Origin: Aeropyrum camini SY1 = JCM 12091
GTDB lineage: Archaea; Thermoproteota; Thermoprotei_A; Sulfolobales; Acidilobaceae
NCBI RefSeq assembly: GCF_000591035.1
Contig: NC_022521.1
Location: 372,001-436,000 of the forward strand
DNA length: 64,000 nt
Direction of reading: 5' to 3'
The stretch's first letter is position 1; every line of letters begins with the position of its first letter. The position numbers and the translations under genes were made by a program. The notes under the pieces are model-generated. The model made no database searches and was not told where the DNA came from. It was given only the letters and a program-made list of their open reading frames with translations. Shown here one piece after another: positions 40,393 through 48,300 of this stretch.

Positions 40393-40469
40393 TGGCGCCG
40401 GGGAGGGGACTTGAACCCCCGACCACCGGGTTAACAGCCCGGCGCTCTACCTAGCTGAGCTACCCCGGC
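40393..40469 (-). tRNA. tRNA-Asn(GUU), CCA encoded; likely integration target
   Basis: Acceptor GCCGGGG pairs with CCCCGGC; D arm GCTC...GAGC; anticodon arm with loop CTGTTAA (anticodon GTT, 40433-40435); T loop TTCAAGT; discriminator G and encoded CCA. There is no intron. Its 3' end faces the integrase gene, the usual orientation for archaeal tyrosine-recombinase integration. Confidence 0.95.
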
Positions 40470-40518
40470 ACCCGCCTTATCTCTATCTCATCTCGTGGCT
40501 TTAACGGTTTCCGCCTGG

Positions 40519-40911
40519 CTAGCCGCTGGCTAGGGAGAGGGCGTTCATCACGAACTCGTACATGCCATCCTTCTTCAGCCCCCTCTCCATCCTGTAGAGC
40601 TGCTCCGGGGCGACTCCGTATCTCCTGGCAACCTTGTATGGGGGCTCGCCGCGGCCCCGGGCGTAGAGGAGTAGTATCAGGCTCCTTATAGCGCCTGGGT
40701 GGGAGAGCCTTCTCCTGAAGCTATAGTGGTTTATGGCCTCCTCCAGGATCCTGGTTATAGGGTAGCTGTCCACCATCCACTCCACGACCTCCCTGGGGAG
40801 ACGTATCTCCTTAGGCTTTCCCAGCCCGTAGACGACGATAACCTCTTCAGACTTTACCTCAAAAATCCTGGTGACAAAGTTGCCCCGCCCCAACAGCAGG
40901 CCCACCTCCAT
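40519..40911 (-). CDS. Uncharacterised small helix-turn-helix-like protein
   Basis: A 130-residue protein from ATG 40911: beta-rich start (EVGLLLGRGNFVTRIFEVKS; VIVVYGLGKPKEIRLP), then helices ending in PPYKVARRYGVAPEQLYRME, a likely helix-turn-helix. The frame is open to 40986, but the ATG fits better. It lies between tRNA-Asn and tRNA-Trp on the same strand. Function unknown. Confidence 0.55.
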   Translation of the reverse strand: MEVGLLLGRGNFVTRIFEVKSEEVIVVYGLGKPKEIRLPREVVEWMVDSYPITRILEEAINHYSFRRRLSHPGAIRSLILLLYARGRGEPPYKVARRYGVAPEQLYRMERGLKKDGMYEFVMNALSLASG

Positions 40912-40997
40912 GTTAGAAGCCCACTCCCAAGAGGAATATCTATGTGGGGGCCACCCGCGAGGGTGGCTGGGTAGGAGCCCCTCCACACGGGGGGGTG

Positions 40998-41108
40998 TGG
41001 TGGGCCCGGGGGGATTTGAACCCCCGACCTACGGGTCTGGAGCCTCGGCCTCCCGCTAGTGGGGGCCTATGCGGGGTCCGCCGCTCTGCCTGGCTGAGCT
41101 ACGGGCCC
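40998..41108 (-). tRNA. tRNA-Trp(CCA) with a 34-bp intron at position 30/31
   Basis: The acceptor GGGCCCG pairs with CGGGCCC, with A and encoded CCA at the 3' end. The anticodon loop is CTCCAGA (anticodon CCA, 41038-41040) and the 3' anticodon strand is CCCGT. The matching 5' strand GCGGG is interrupted after its fourth base by 41044-41077. The junctions form a bulge-helix-bulge: helix CGGC/GCCG, bulges GG|A and AG|G. Removing 34 nt gives a normal cloverleaf. Confidence 0.9.
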
Positions 41109-41297
41109 TCCCCCAGTGGTTTATAGTTTGTTTCCTGCTGCGGCTTAAAATCGATTGGCATAGCCTCTACATGCAGTGTCCGGGGTGGGCCTTGGCCTGC
41201 GGGCCTTGTCATCACAGCCCCCAGGCTTGTGGGGGCTCGTGACCCGGGTTCTCCGTCTACGCCTCTGTAGGGCGTTTTGGCCATCGGCCCCGGTTTC

Positions 41298-41825
41298 CTA
41301 TGTTTGGTGTTGTGGGGTGTTGAGCTTTACCTCTCCATCCTGTATCATTGCTAGGAGGCGTCTTAGGATCCTGTAGGTTGCACCCCATAGTATGAGGCCT
41401 CCGGGTAGTCTGAGGCCCTCGACTATCCCCCTGTATGGGTGTCTGACTGGGGTTGGTGTTGCTGCTGCTATGTGTAGCGGGGCCCATATGGCGGCGTCTA
41501 CCTCCTCCTCCCCGGGCCTGGGCTCCGCGGGGCCCCGGAGCTCAGCTATGACTATGTATATCCTCCTCCCCGCTGTTAGCGTTTTCTCGCAGCAGTAGGA
41601 TGCCAGGGGTTTCGCGGCTGCGGGGGGTATGCGGGCCTCCTCCCAGGCCTCCCTCAGGGCGGTCTCCAGGGGCGTCTCACCCGCCTCCACACCGCCACCC
41701 GGGAGGGCTAGGTCGCATGCCCAGGGGCTGCCTGGGGCGCACCTCTTCCTAACAAGCAACACCCTCGTGGGCCTGCCCCAGAGTAGGGCTAGCACTGAGG
41801 AGTCCGCCCTTCCCACCGTAGCCAC
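41298..41825 (-). CDS. Nudix hydrolase, CoA-pyrophosphatase-like
   Basis: A 175-residue protein. The Nudix box spans 44-66: G44, E50, R58, E59, E62 and E63 are in place, while the usual Gly before the last hydrophobic residue is Arg65. The preceding RVLLVRKRCAPGSPWACDLA then LPGGG resembles the CoA/ADP-ribose pyrophosphatase subgroup. It splits nucleoside diphosphate-linked compounds; the substrate is not certain. The start is GTG 41825, overlapping the HAD gene by 37 bp. Confidence 0.83.
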   Translation of the reverse strand: MATVGRADSSVLALLWGRPTRVLLVRKRCAPGSPWACDLALPGGGVEAGETPLETALREAWEEARIPPAAAKPLASYCCEKTLTAGRRIYIVIAELRGPAEPRPGEEEVDAAIWAPLHIAAATPTPVRHPYRGIVEGLRLPGGLILWGATYRILRRLLAMIQDGEVKLNTPQHQT

Positions 41826-42325
41826 CCGGCGTCTAGTGTGCAGGGCTCCGCTGGCCTGCCCTTGAGGACCTCGCAGCCCTGGGGGGTGTGTAGCACTAGG
41901 GTCTCGGCCCGCCTCCTCAGCGCCTCAAGGACGTAGGGGTTGTCGTCGTGCACCTCCCCCACACACCCCTCCCTGGCCTCAATCTGCATTATGCTCTCCA
42001 GCTTGTGGTCCACCTCCCCGACGCCACTCCTCCTGAGGAGTATCCCCCTGACGCCGGCGAGGGGGATGCACCACTCCCTCAGCAGCCTCTTTATGAGCCC
42101 CTCCTCCCTATCCGGCCTGCCAGAAACTATATACACCCTGTAGCCCCTCCCGATAAGCCTCCTAGCAAGCACGACCCCCAGGGGCCTCTGCCTAACCTCC
42201 CCCCCGCTGGTCTCGGCGAGGACTCCGTCGAAGTCGAATACAACGACCCCACAACCCCCGGGGGGCGGCCCTCCGTGGAGTAACCTCTCCCCATGCACAT
42301 CGTCGGGTGAAACCAGAGACTTCAC
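41789..42325 (-). CDS. HAD-superfamily hydrolase
   Basis: A 178-residue protein with motif I VVVFDFDGVLAET (D31, D33), motif II in YIVSGRPDRE, a lysine in VDHKLESIM (motif III) and the acidic pair HDDNPYVLEAL (motif IV). It is a small phosphatase without a large cap. The substrate is unknown. The start is ATG 42325. It is translationally coupled to the Nudix gene, which suggests related nucleotide or metabolite clean-up. Confidence 0.78.
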   Translation of the reverse strand: MKSLVSPDDVHGERLLHGGPPPGGCGVVVFDFDGVLAETSGGEVRQRPLGVVLARRLIGRGYRVYIVSGRPDREEGLIKRLLREWCIPLAGVRGILLRRSGVGEVDHKLESIMQIEAREGCVGEVHDDNPYVLEALRRRAETLVLHTPQGCEVLKGRPAEPCTLDAGWLRWEGRTPQC

Positions 42326-42439
42326 AGGAGCCGCCCCCTGTTAACGTTGATGGCAGGCGGCGGGCTTAGATAATCCCCCGCCGGGGCTATATGCCCCATG
42401 TTAATAGCGCCGGGGCGCAATTATAGTGTTATGGCCTAG

Positions 42440-42694
42440 ATGCTTCGGCGGGTGCTCGGCCCTATGCCCAAGTGTATTGTGTGCGGCAGGTTCTTCCACG
42501 AGGGGCAGGGCGTCACTATAAAGATTCCTGGCGGGCTCCTCGAGTTCCATAGTTCTAGGTGTGCTCAGAGGTTTCTCAGGATGCTTCTTGAGGATAGGGG
42601 GTCGGAGTGTGTGGTGAGGGAGGCTCTGGAGCTGGCTAGGGATTTGAGGTCCTCGCTAGAGAGGCTTGAGGAGGGGAGGGCGAAGGCGATATGA
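42440..42694 (+). CDS. Small zinc-ribbon/TRASH-like protein
   Basis: An 84-residue protein with C-x2-C (CIVCGRFFHEGQG) and a later HSSRC, a TRASH-like treble-clef zinc site. The C-terminal helix (REALELARDLRSSLERLEEG) is highly charged. The start is ATG 42440, with ATG 42464 (MPKCIVCG) also possible. It overlaps the MoaD-MoaE gene by 4 bp (ATGA), so the two are coupled. Confidence 0.65.
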   Translation: MLRRVLGPMPKCIVCGRFFHEGQGVTIKIPGGLLEFHSSRCAQRFLRMLLEDRGSECVVREALELARDLRSSLERLEEGRAKAI

Positions 42695-43446
42695 GCGGGG
42701 GTTGGGTGGAGCTTAGGCTCTACACTATACTCAGGGACGCTGCGGGTTCGGAGGCGGTAAGGATACCTTGTCCCCCGGGTGGTTTGACCCTGGGGGAGGC
42801 CCTGAGGGAGGCTGCCAGAGCCTCTGGGGGGCTTGGCAGGGCTCTGGAGACCATTTCCTGGGAGGTCTACGGTCTGCTGGACGATGGGTCGAGGCTCTCG
42901 CTGGAGGATAGGGTGGGCTGCGGCTCCAGGGTTCACGTCATACCCCCTCCGAGCGGTGGGGAGGGGGGTGTGGTTGTTGAGGCGAGGCTGCTGAAGCCCG
43001 GTGAGAGTGTTGATATAGCGGGGCTGGTGGCTAGGGCGGCCTCCGCCTCGCCCGCCAACGGTGCTGTGGCGGTTTTCGTGGGCACGGTGAAGGCCGTTGT
43101 AGGGGGTGTCAGGGTCGAGAAGCTCTTCTACGAGGCGGCTGAGGATGTTGCGGCCAGGGTTATAGAGTCTATACTTAGAGAGGAGGCAGCCGCCAACGGG
43201 CTTTCGGCAGCGATAGTGTACCACTACACGGGGGAGAGGAGGCCGGGGGAGACTACTATAGTTGCGGTTGTGGCCGGCGCCTCCCGGGGGAACGTCTATC
43301 CGGGGCTCCAGAGGGTTGTGGACAGGGTTAAGAGGGAGGCCCCCATCTGGAAGGTCGAGTACAGGGAGAGGGGTGTCAAGGCCTATATACTGGGGGATAG
43401 GGTGGTCACCCTCTCCGGCCCCGAGCCCCGGTCTCGAGCATCTTAG
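42691..43446 (+). CDS. MoaD-MoaE fusion, molybdopterin synthase in one chain
   Basis: A 251-residue protein. Residues 1-90 are MoaD-like: beta-grasp start VELRLYTILRDAAGSEAVRI and end in VHVIPPPSGG (81-90), the natural C-terminal tail that becomes a thiocarboxylate. Residues ~94-251 are MoaE: NGAVAVFVGTVKAVVGGVRV, LFYEAAEDVA, IVYHYTGERRPGETTIVAVV and APIWKVEYRERG, with lysines K214 and K221 at the catalytic positions. To work as a sulfur carrier, the chain would need cleavage after G90, as described for mycobacterial MoaX. Product: molybdopterin for Mo/W cofactor. Confidence 0.9.
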   Translation: MSGGWVELRLYTILRDAAGSEAVRIPCPPGGLTLGEALREAARASGGLGRALETISWEVYGLLDDGSRLSLEDRVGCGSRVHVIPPPSGGEGGVVVEARLLKPGESVDIAGLVARAASASPANGAVAVFVGTVKAVVGGVRVEKLFYEAAEDVAARVIESILREEAAANGLSAAIVYHYTGERRPGETTIVAVVAGASRGNVYPGLQRVVDRVKREAPIWKVEYRERGVKAYILGDRVVTLSGPEPRSRAS

Positions 43447-43831
43447 CCAGCATCCTGCCAACGTTCATCTGAGGCCTGTAGAGCAGCACACCATCCTCCT
43501 CCACGCCCACCTGCCCCGCCCACCCGGGGAGCTTGGCCTTTGAGACGGCCAGCACACTCTCGAGGCCGGCGGACCGGAGTAGGTTGAACGCTATGGACAG
43601 GGGGGTTTTGGGCCTTGCAGCCGCCGTCCAGAGTATGAGGACGAGGGGCCTGTAGAGCACGTCCCTGTACTCCGACGCCATGTGGAACGCCTCCGCCGCG
43701 CCCAGCACTGGCTCGGGCCGGCCGGGGAGGCTGGGTATCTCTTCGAAGCTGGCCAGAGCCCCCTGGGGGCGGGGTGTGGGGTCTAGGAGTGGGGTTGACC
43801 ATTCGTGGTAGAACACCACGCCGACGAGCAC
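43406..43831 (-). CDS. Downstream part of a vWA-associated gene, start unclear
   Basis: The 141-residue frame from GTG 43831 is VGVVFYHEWSTPLLDPTPRP and VLGAAEAFHMASEYRDVLYR, then PLVLILWTAAARPKTPLSIA. Coding-like sequence continues upstream in the same frame (LREARLRDLIIALDKPRRGD; RLHRAVLAAAEDLPGDVLVG) to 43939, without an ATG, GTG or TTG, before a TGA. So the gene either uses an unusual start (CTG 43939), is made by frameshift from the vWA gene, or is damaged. The content looks like a Rossmann-type second half. The 3' end overlaps the MoaD-MoaE gene by 41 bp. Confidence 0.5.
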   Translation of the reverse strand: MLVGVVFYHEWSTPLLDPTPRPQGALASFEEIPSLPGRPEPVLGAAEAFHMASEYRDVLYRPLVLILWTAAARPKTPLSIAFNLLRSAGLESVLAVSKAKLPGWAGQVGVEEDGVLLYRPQMNVGRMLAKMLETGARGRRG

Positions 43832-43922
43832 GTCCCCGGGGAGGTCCTCTGCGGCTGCCAGAACGGCCCTGTGGAGCCTGGTGTCGCCCCTCCTGGGCTT
43901 GTCCAGGGCTATTATGAGGTCT

Positions 43923-44492
43923 CTAAGCCTGGCCTCCCGCAGCCCTGGCCACCCCCACGGCGGCCCTCATATCCTCCCCCTCCCCCGTCACTATGTAGAC
44001 GCGGCCACCCGTCCTGGAGGCAGCCTCCTCCACGCTCCTCCTAACCACATCCCCGGGCTGGCCGCCAACTATTATGAAGTGGAGCCTCACACCCATGTTC
44101 AGGGCGTATATGGCGGCTAGGGGTATCGGTATGCCCGTGTTGAAGCCGCCGTCGCTCACCAGAACCACATGCCTCTCCCTTCCGCTTCCCCTGAGCATCT
44201 TGACAGACTCCACTATCCCATCCCCCCCGGCTGACCCCTCCCCGATGGCCTTCAGCAGGGTTAGGGAGTCGAGAACCCTCCTGTAGTTGTCGGTGGAGGG
44301 TAGTATGGGGAAGGCCCTGTCGTGGAAGCCCACTATGCCTACTCTGGAGCCGGGCCTCGAGAGTATGCGGGAGCTTGCCATGGCTATTATGCCGCTGGAA
44401 ACCTTAAGCTTGCTCCCGCCCAGGTTGCCCGCCGCCCTGGCCATGCTCTTAGAGAGGTCTACAGCCCAGACCACGTCGTAGCCCCTAATCAA
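43923..44492 (-). CDS. von Willebrand factor A domain protein
   Basis: A 189-residue vWA domain with the MIDAS motif D12-L-S-K-S16 (VVWAVDLSKSMARA), SRVGIVGFHDRAFPILP, ILPSTDNYRRVLDSLTLL, and RHVVLVSDGGFNTGIPIP. It binds a divalent metal and, through it, a partner protein. There is no signal peptide, so it acts inside the cell. It begins at ATG 44492, overlapping the RHH-PIN gene by 8 bp. The following frame is out of phase by one base. Confidence 0.82.
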   Translation of the reverse strand: MIRGYDVVWAVDLSKSMARAAGNLGGSKLKVSSGIIAMASSRILSRPGSRVGIVGFHDRAFPILPSTDNYRRVLDSLTLLKAIGEGSAGGDGIVESVKMLRGSGRERHVVLVSDGGFNTGIPIPLAAIYALNMGVRLHFIIVGGQPGDVVRRSVEEAASRTGGRVYIVTGEGEDMRAAVGVARAAGGQA

Positions 44493-45261
44493 CCCCCCAC
44501 GCCTCTAGGGCACTCCTTGGTATGAGGAGTGGTATGGCCCTGGCGGACATTACTATTTCGGGCAGGCTAGCGGGGGGCTCTCCCACGCTCCTGATGTACA
44601 TGGTCACCAGGCTTAGGCTGCTCCTCGCCTCCACACCCATCTCCCTCGCCTTCTGCCTCAGCCTGTAGTCGTCGGAGAGGAGGACGGCGCCCTCCCTGGC
44701 GGAGTATGACAGGACCGCGGCCTCGAGAGGCGTGGCTAGCATGTCCCTCGGCTCCTCCTCCGGCACCCTTATATCGGCCAGCGCCAGCCCGTCCACCGGC
44801 CTGAACCCCCTCCTTATCCTCCACGCGTCGAGGAGGTGGAGCTGGCTCTCTATAGCGGAGGGCGCCTCGAAGACATAGCCCTCGGAGGAGAGGTGGCTGA
44901 GGAGGTCTGCGAGGCCGCTGGAGTAGAGTGTGTACGCCGTGAGGGCGTCGACCACCAGCACCCCCGACCTGGGGGCCTCGTAGTCCTCGGGCACCACAGC
45001 CCCTATGCTCGGGGTCACCCCCCTCTCGAGCAGGTAGTCTATGAAGCCCCTGAAAGTCTCGTCGGCGAACTCAGCGGCGTAGTGGAGGGTTGAGCCCCTT
45101 GAGACGTAGAGCTCGAGGGCCAGGCTCCTGAGGTCCAGGCTCTGGAGCATGCTCCTCACAGCCTCCCTCACAGCCTCGGCGACGCTGGCGTACAGCCCCA
45201 TCTCCGCAAGCCTCCTCAGCTTCCTCTCCAGGATGCCGCCTATCTCTATGGTAACCACCAA
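44485..45261 (-). CDS. Single-chain RHH-PIN protein (VapB-VapC-like fusion)
   Basis: A 258-residue protein. Residues 1-40 look like a ribbon-helix-helix (VVTIEIGGILERKLRRLAEM then YASVAEAVREAVRSMLQ). Residues ~100-225 form a PIN nuclease fold: VLVVDALTAYTLYSSGLADL with D105, PSAIESQLHLLDAW with E138, LATPLEAAVLSYSARE with E180, and VLLSDDYRLRQKARE with D197/D198. In VapBC systems these are two proteins. Here both are one chain coupled to a vWA gene, so it may be a housekeeping RNase or regulator and not a toxin. The GTG start is at 45261. Confidence 0.7.
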   Translation of the reverse strand: MVVTIEIGGILERKLRRLAEMGLYASVAEAVREAVRSMLQSLDLRSLALELYVSRGSTLHYAAEFADETFRGFIDYLLERGVTPSIGAVVPEDYEAPRSGVLVVDALTAYTLYSSGLADLLSHLSSEGYVFEAPSAIESQLHLLDAWRIRRGFRPVDGLALADIRVPEEEPRDMLATPLEAAVLSYSAREGAVLLSDDYRLRQKAREMGVEARSSLSLVTMYIRSVGEPPASLPEIVMSARAIPLLIPRSALEAWGVD

Positions 45262-45388
45262 GCCGGCAACCCCCCAGGAGGGGCCTCCACTAGCCTGTTG
45301 AACCTGGGCGGGTTAAAAAGAGAGTTCCTGTATGGAGCGGGGGTATTCGTTAAAAAAGCATTGTAATAAAGGATTTCCCCCGTGTCGG

Positions 45389-48300
45389 CTAGCCTAGGGG
45401 TGCTGTTGCTGTGAACGCCCCCGGCACCCTCATGATAATGAACTTGTATGGGCCGTAGTCGAAGCCTATGTCGTAGCTTCTGGCGAGCGGTGTGAAGAGG
45501 GCTATGGAGACCTCGGTCTCACCCTGGTAGGTGAACGTAACCTCCACCACGTGGGTGTTGCCGAAGCCCAGCCTCTGCGGTGTTACTGTGGCGCCCTCGA
45601 TGCTGGCGTAGACCTGGGCGTAGCTTACCAGGGCTGTGCCTGTTATTGTAAACCTTACTGTTACCTCCTCCCCCTCCTGAGGCTCTCCGAGGACCTCGCT
45701 CACCACCCTGACAGGCCTGAGCTCGACTGTGAAGGTCTCGGGGAACTCTGTTGAGGCGTCTATTATGCTGTTCCTCACTACCACCCAGTATGGCGTTCCG
45801 GCTTCAAACACTGGCGCCAGCACTACTGTCTTGGTCTTGGAGGGGGTCTCGTAGTAGGGGACCAGGCCGCCCCCTCCGAGGGCTCCTCCGTGGTAGGCCA
45901 TCTTCGCCGCTACGACGCTGCCGTAGAGGTACGCAATGTCCTCCTCCGTGTCGGCGGCTAGGTAGTTGTAGCCTGGGCCTCCGACGGCCACGTCTATGGC
46001 CGTGGCGGGGCTCTGCCACTCAACAGCAACCACAACAGCCCTGACTGTTGGGTCTTCGAAGACCACTGGGAACGTCCTCCAGTCGCCGCTCTCGTACCTC
46101 CAGCTCCAGTCGAACTTGCCGCTGACCGCGTACTGCCTGTAGGGTGCCTCCTCGGTGAAGCCTCCGAAGTCTATCACGCCGGACTCGCTGTCAACGACGG
46201 CGGCCACAGGGACTGAGACGGGCACCAGGGTCTTGCCGCCATCGCTGTATACTATCTCGATATAGTACTGGTAGACCCCCGGCGAGGCGTCCTCTGGAAC
46301 CTGTATCGCCACCTCCGCCTCAACACCCTCGGGAGTGACCGTGGTGCTGCTCAGGCTCACGCTCAACTCGCTGGCAGGCAGCCTGTGTAGGAACTCTGTC
46401 TCGAGCCTGAGAGGCAGCTCTATCTGCTGGCCTATGAGGCCGTAGACGTTGAACAGCACCCTTAGGTCCAGCACAGGCACGGCGTCTTCGGGAGCCACCT
46501 CTATGCCCCACCTCTCCGCGAGCCACATAGCAACCTCCTCAGCCTGGGACTCAGGGTTGCCTATCTCGACGTGAAGTGTATTGGCATACCTTATGTCGTA
46601 GTTCACCCTAGCGGTCTCGCCCAGTGTTATAGTGCCGTCGCCGTCCAGGTCGAAGCCCAGGTGGAACTCGGCCCCGAGTATCAGGTAGGGTAGGCCTGGA
46701 GAGGGGCCGTAGGTCCTCTCCGGGTCCATTAGGCTGTAGGGGAAGCTGACTATTATCTCGTTCTCGTATTCGAGGGGCTTTGCCAGGCCCTGGAGGTACT
46801 CCTGCTTCATAGGCACTATTATCCTCCTCTCGTCGCCCTGGAGTAGGAGGGTTAGTGTGGAGCCGTCCTCGCCCACGCCCGCCAGCCTCTCCGAGAGCGG
46901 CACCGTGGAGCCGTCGGCCAGTATGACGTAGGCATTATCCAGGTCGAGGTAGTCTAGCAGCCCTTTCCTGACAACGTGGAACCAGTAAGCTTTTACAGCG
47001 GCGACCTCAGCCTCTCCCGATAGGGTCTTCAGCGTTAGGCTCTCAACCGCTGTCTCGCCAGGCTTCACCACTCCGGTGTATATCTGGGTGTCTTCAACCG
47101 GGTTTGGCGCCAGGAACTGGTAGCTGTAGCCGGAGAGGAGGCCGTAGACGTTGTCGTAGACGCTTGTCGAGAGGGCTATGGGCACTCCACCCTCGAGGAC
47201 CGCCTTCACAGCCCTGTAGACGTCGACCTGTCCAGAGCCCTGTGTGAAGGCGTCTGCCCCCGTGTCCCTGGCCGTGCTCTTGAGTATAGCCTTGACCAGG
47301 CCCGGGCTGGGCTTGGATCCGAAGGCCTGCTGGTAGGCGCTTATCACCAGGGCGACGCTGCCCGAGGTCATGGGTGTAGCCTCGCTGGTTCCGCCGAAGA
47401 GGTCGTAGGCCCAGGAGCCGTCTCCCAGCCCGACCAGCACTGGGGCGCCCGCCCAGGCGAAGCTGCCTATGTTGACTACGTCTGGCTTGGCAACCCCCAT
47501 CTGGCTGGGCCCCCTGTCGCTCCAGCTGACAACGTCGCCTCCAGGCGATGGTAGGTAGCCGTAGAGGGGTCTGTAGTCGAAGAGGGTGCTGGCGCCAACG
47601 CTTATTACTAGGCTTGCTGCTCCTGGGGTGGTTGCAGTTCCATAGCCGGGGCCTCCGTTGCCCATGGCGTGTACTATCACCGTGCCGCTGGCGGATACTA
47701 TGTAGTCCTCTATTGTGGCGTAGTCGTCGGCACCGGTTATGAAGCCCCTCAGGGCTATGTAGCTGTTGCCCCAGCTGTTGTTTATAACGTCCACCTGGTG
47801 CTCCCCGGTGTAGACCCAGTTCAGCGGGCTGTCCTGGGGCTCGAAGCCGGAGAGGAATAGCTGGGCGACGAACACGTTTATGAGGAAGCTGCCTCCAGCA
47901 GCTATGGTAGCCCCGGGTGCCACGCCCCTAAGGCTAGTCTCCATGTATCCCAGGTTGAACTCCACGTTGCCCCTCGAAGCTATGACCGTCGCTACGCTTG
48001 TGCCGTGGGCGTAGGTGTCGTAGAGTATCGACACCCACCTGCCCTGGGGGTCAAGGCCGGGTAGCACCAGGCCAGCGTAGTCGAAGCCGAGCCTCCAGCC
48101 GAGGTTCACGCTCTCTCCCGTTAGAAGCCCTACCCAGTCGAACGTCCAGCCTGCCAGGGCGCCTGCGCTGAAGTCGTTCACACCATCGCCGTTGAAGTCT
48201 CTAGCCAGGACCTCGTTGCCGTAGTATGCTGGCGCCTCGTCGGCGAAGCTTAGGTCGAAGAGGCTATCGTCGGGCTCCCCGCTTATCATGCCTGTGTCGC

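Noticed and set aside
33879-40426. Spindle-shaped or ovoid virus (provirus) identity for the element
   Set aside because: An integrase next to a tRNA is present, but I recognise no capsid, portal or terminase-like gene, so plasmid or decayed element is equally likely.
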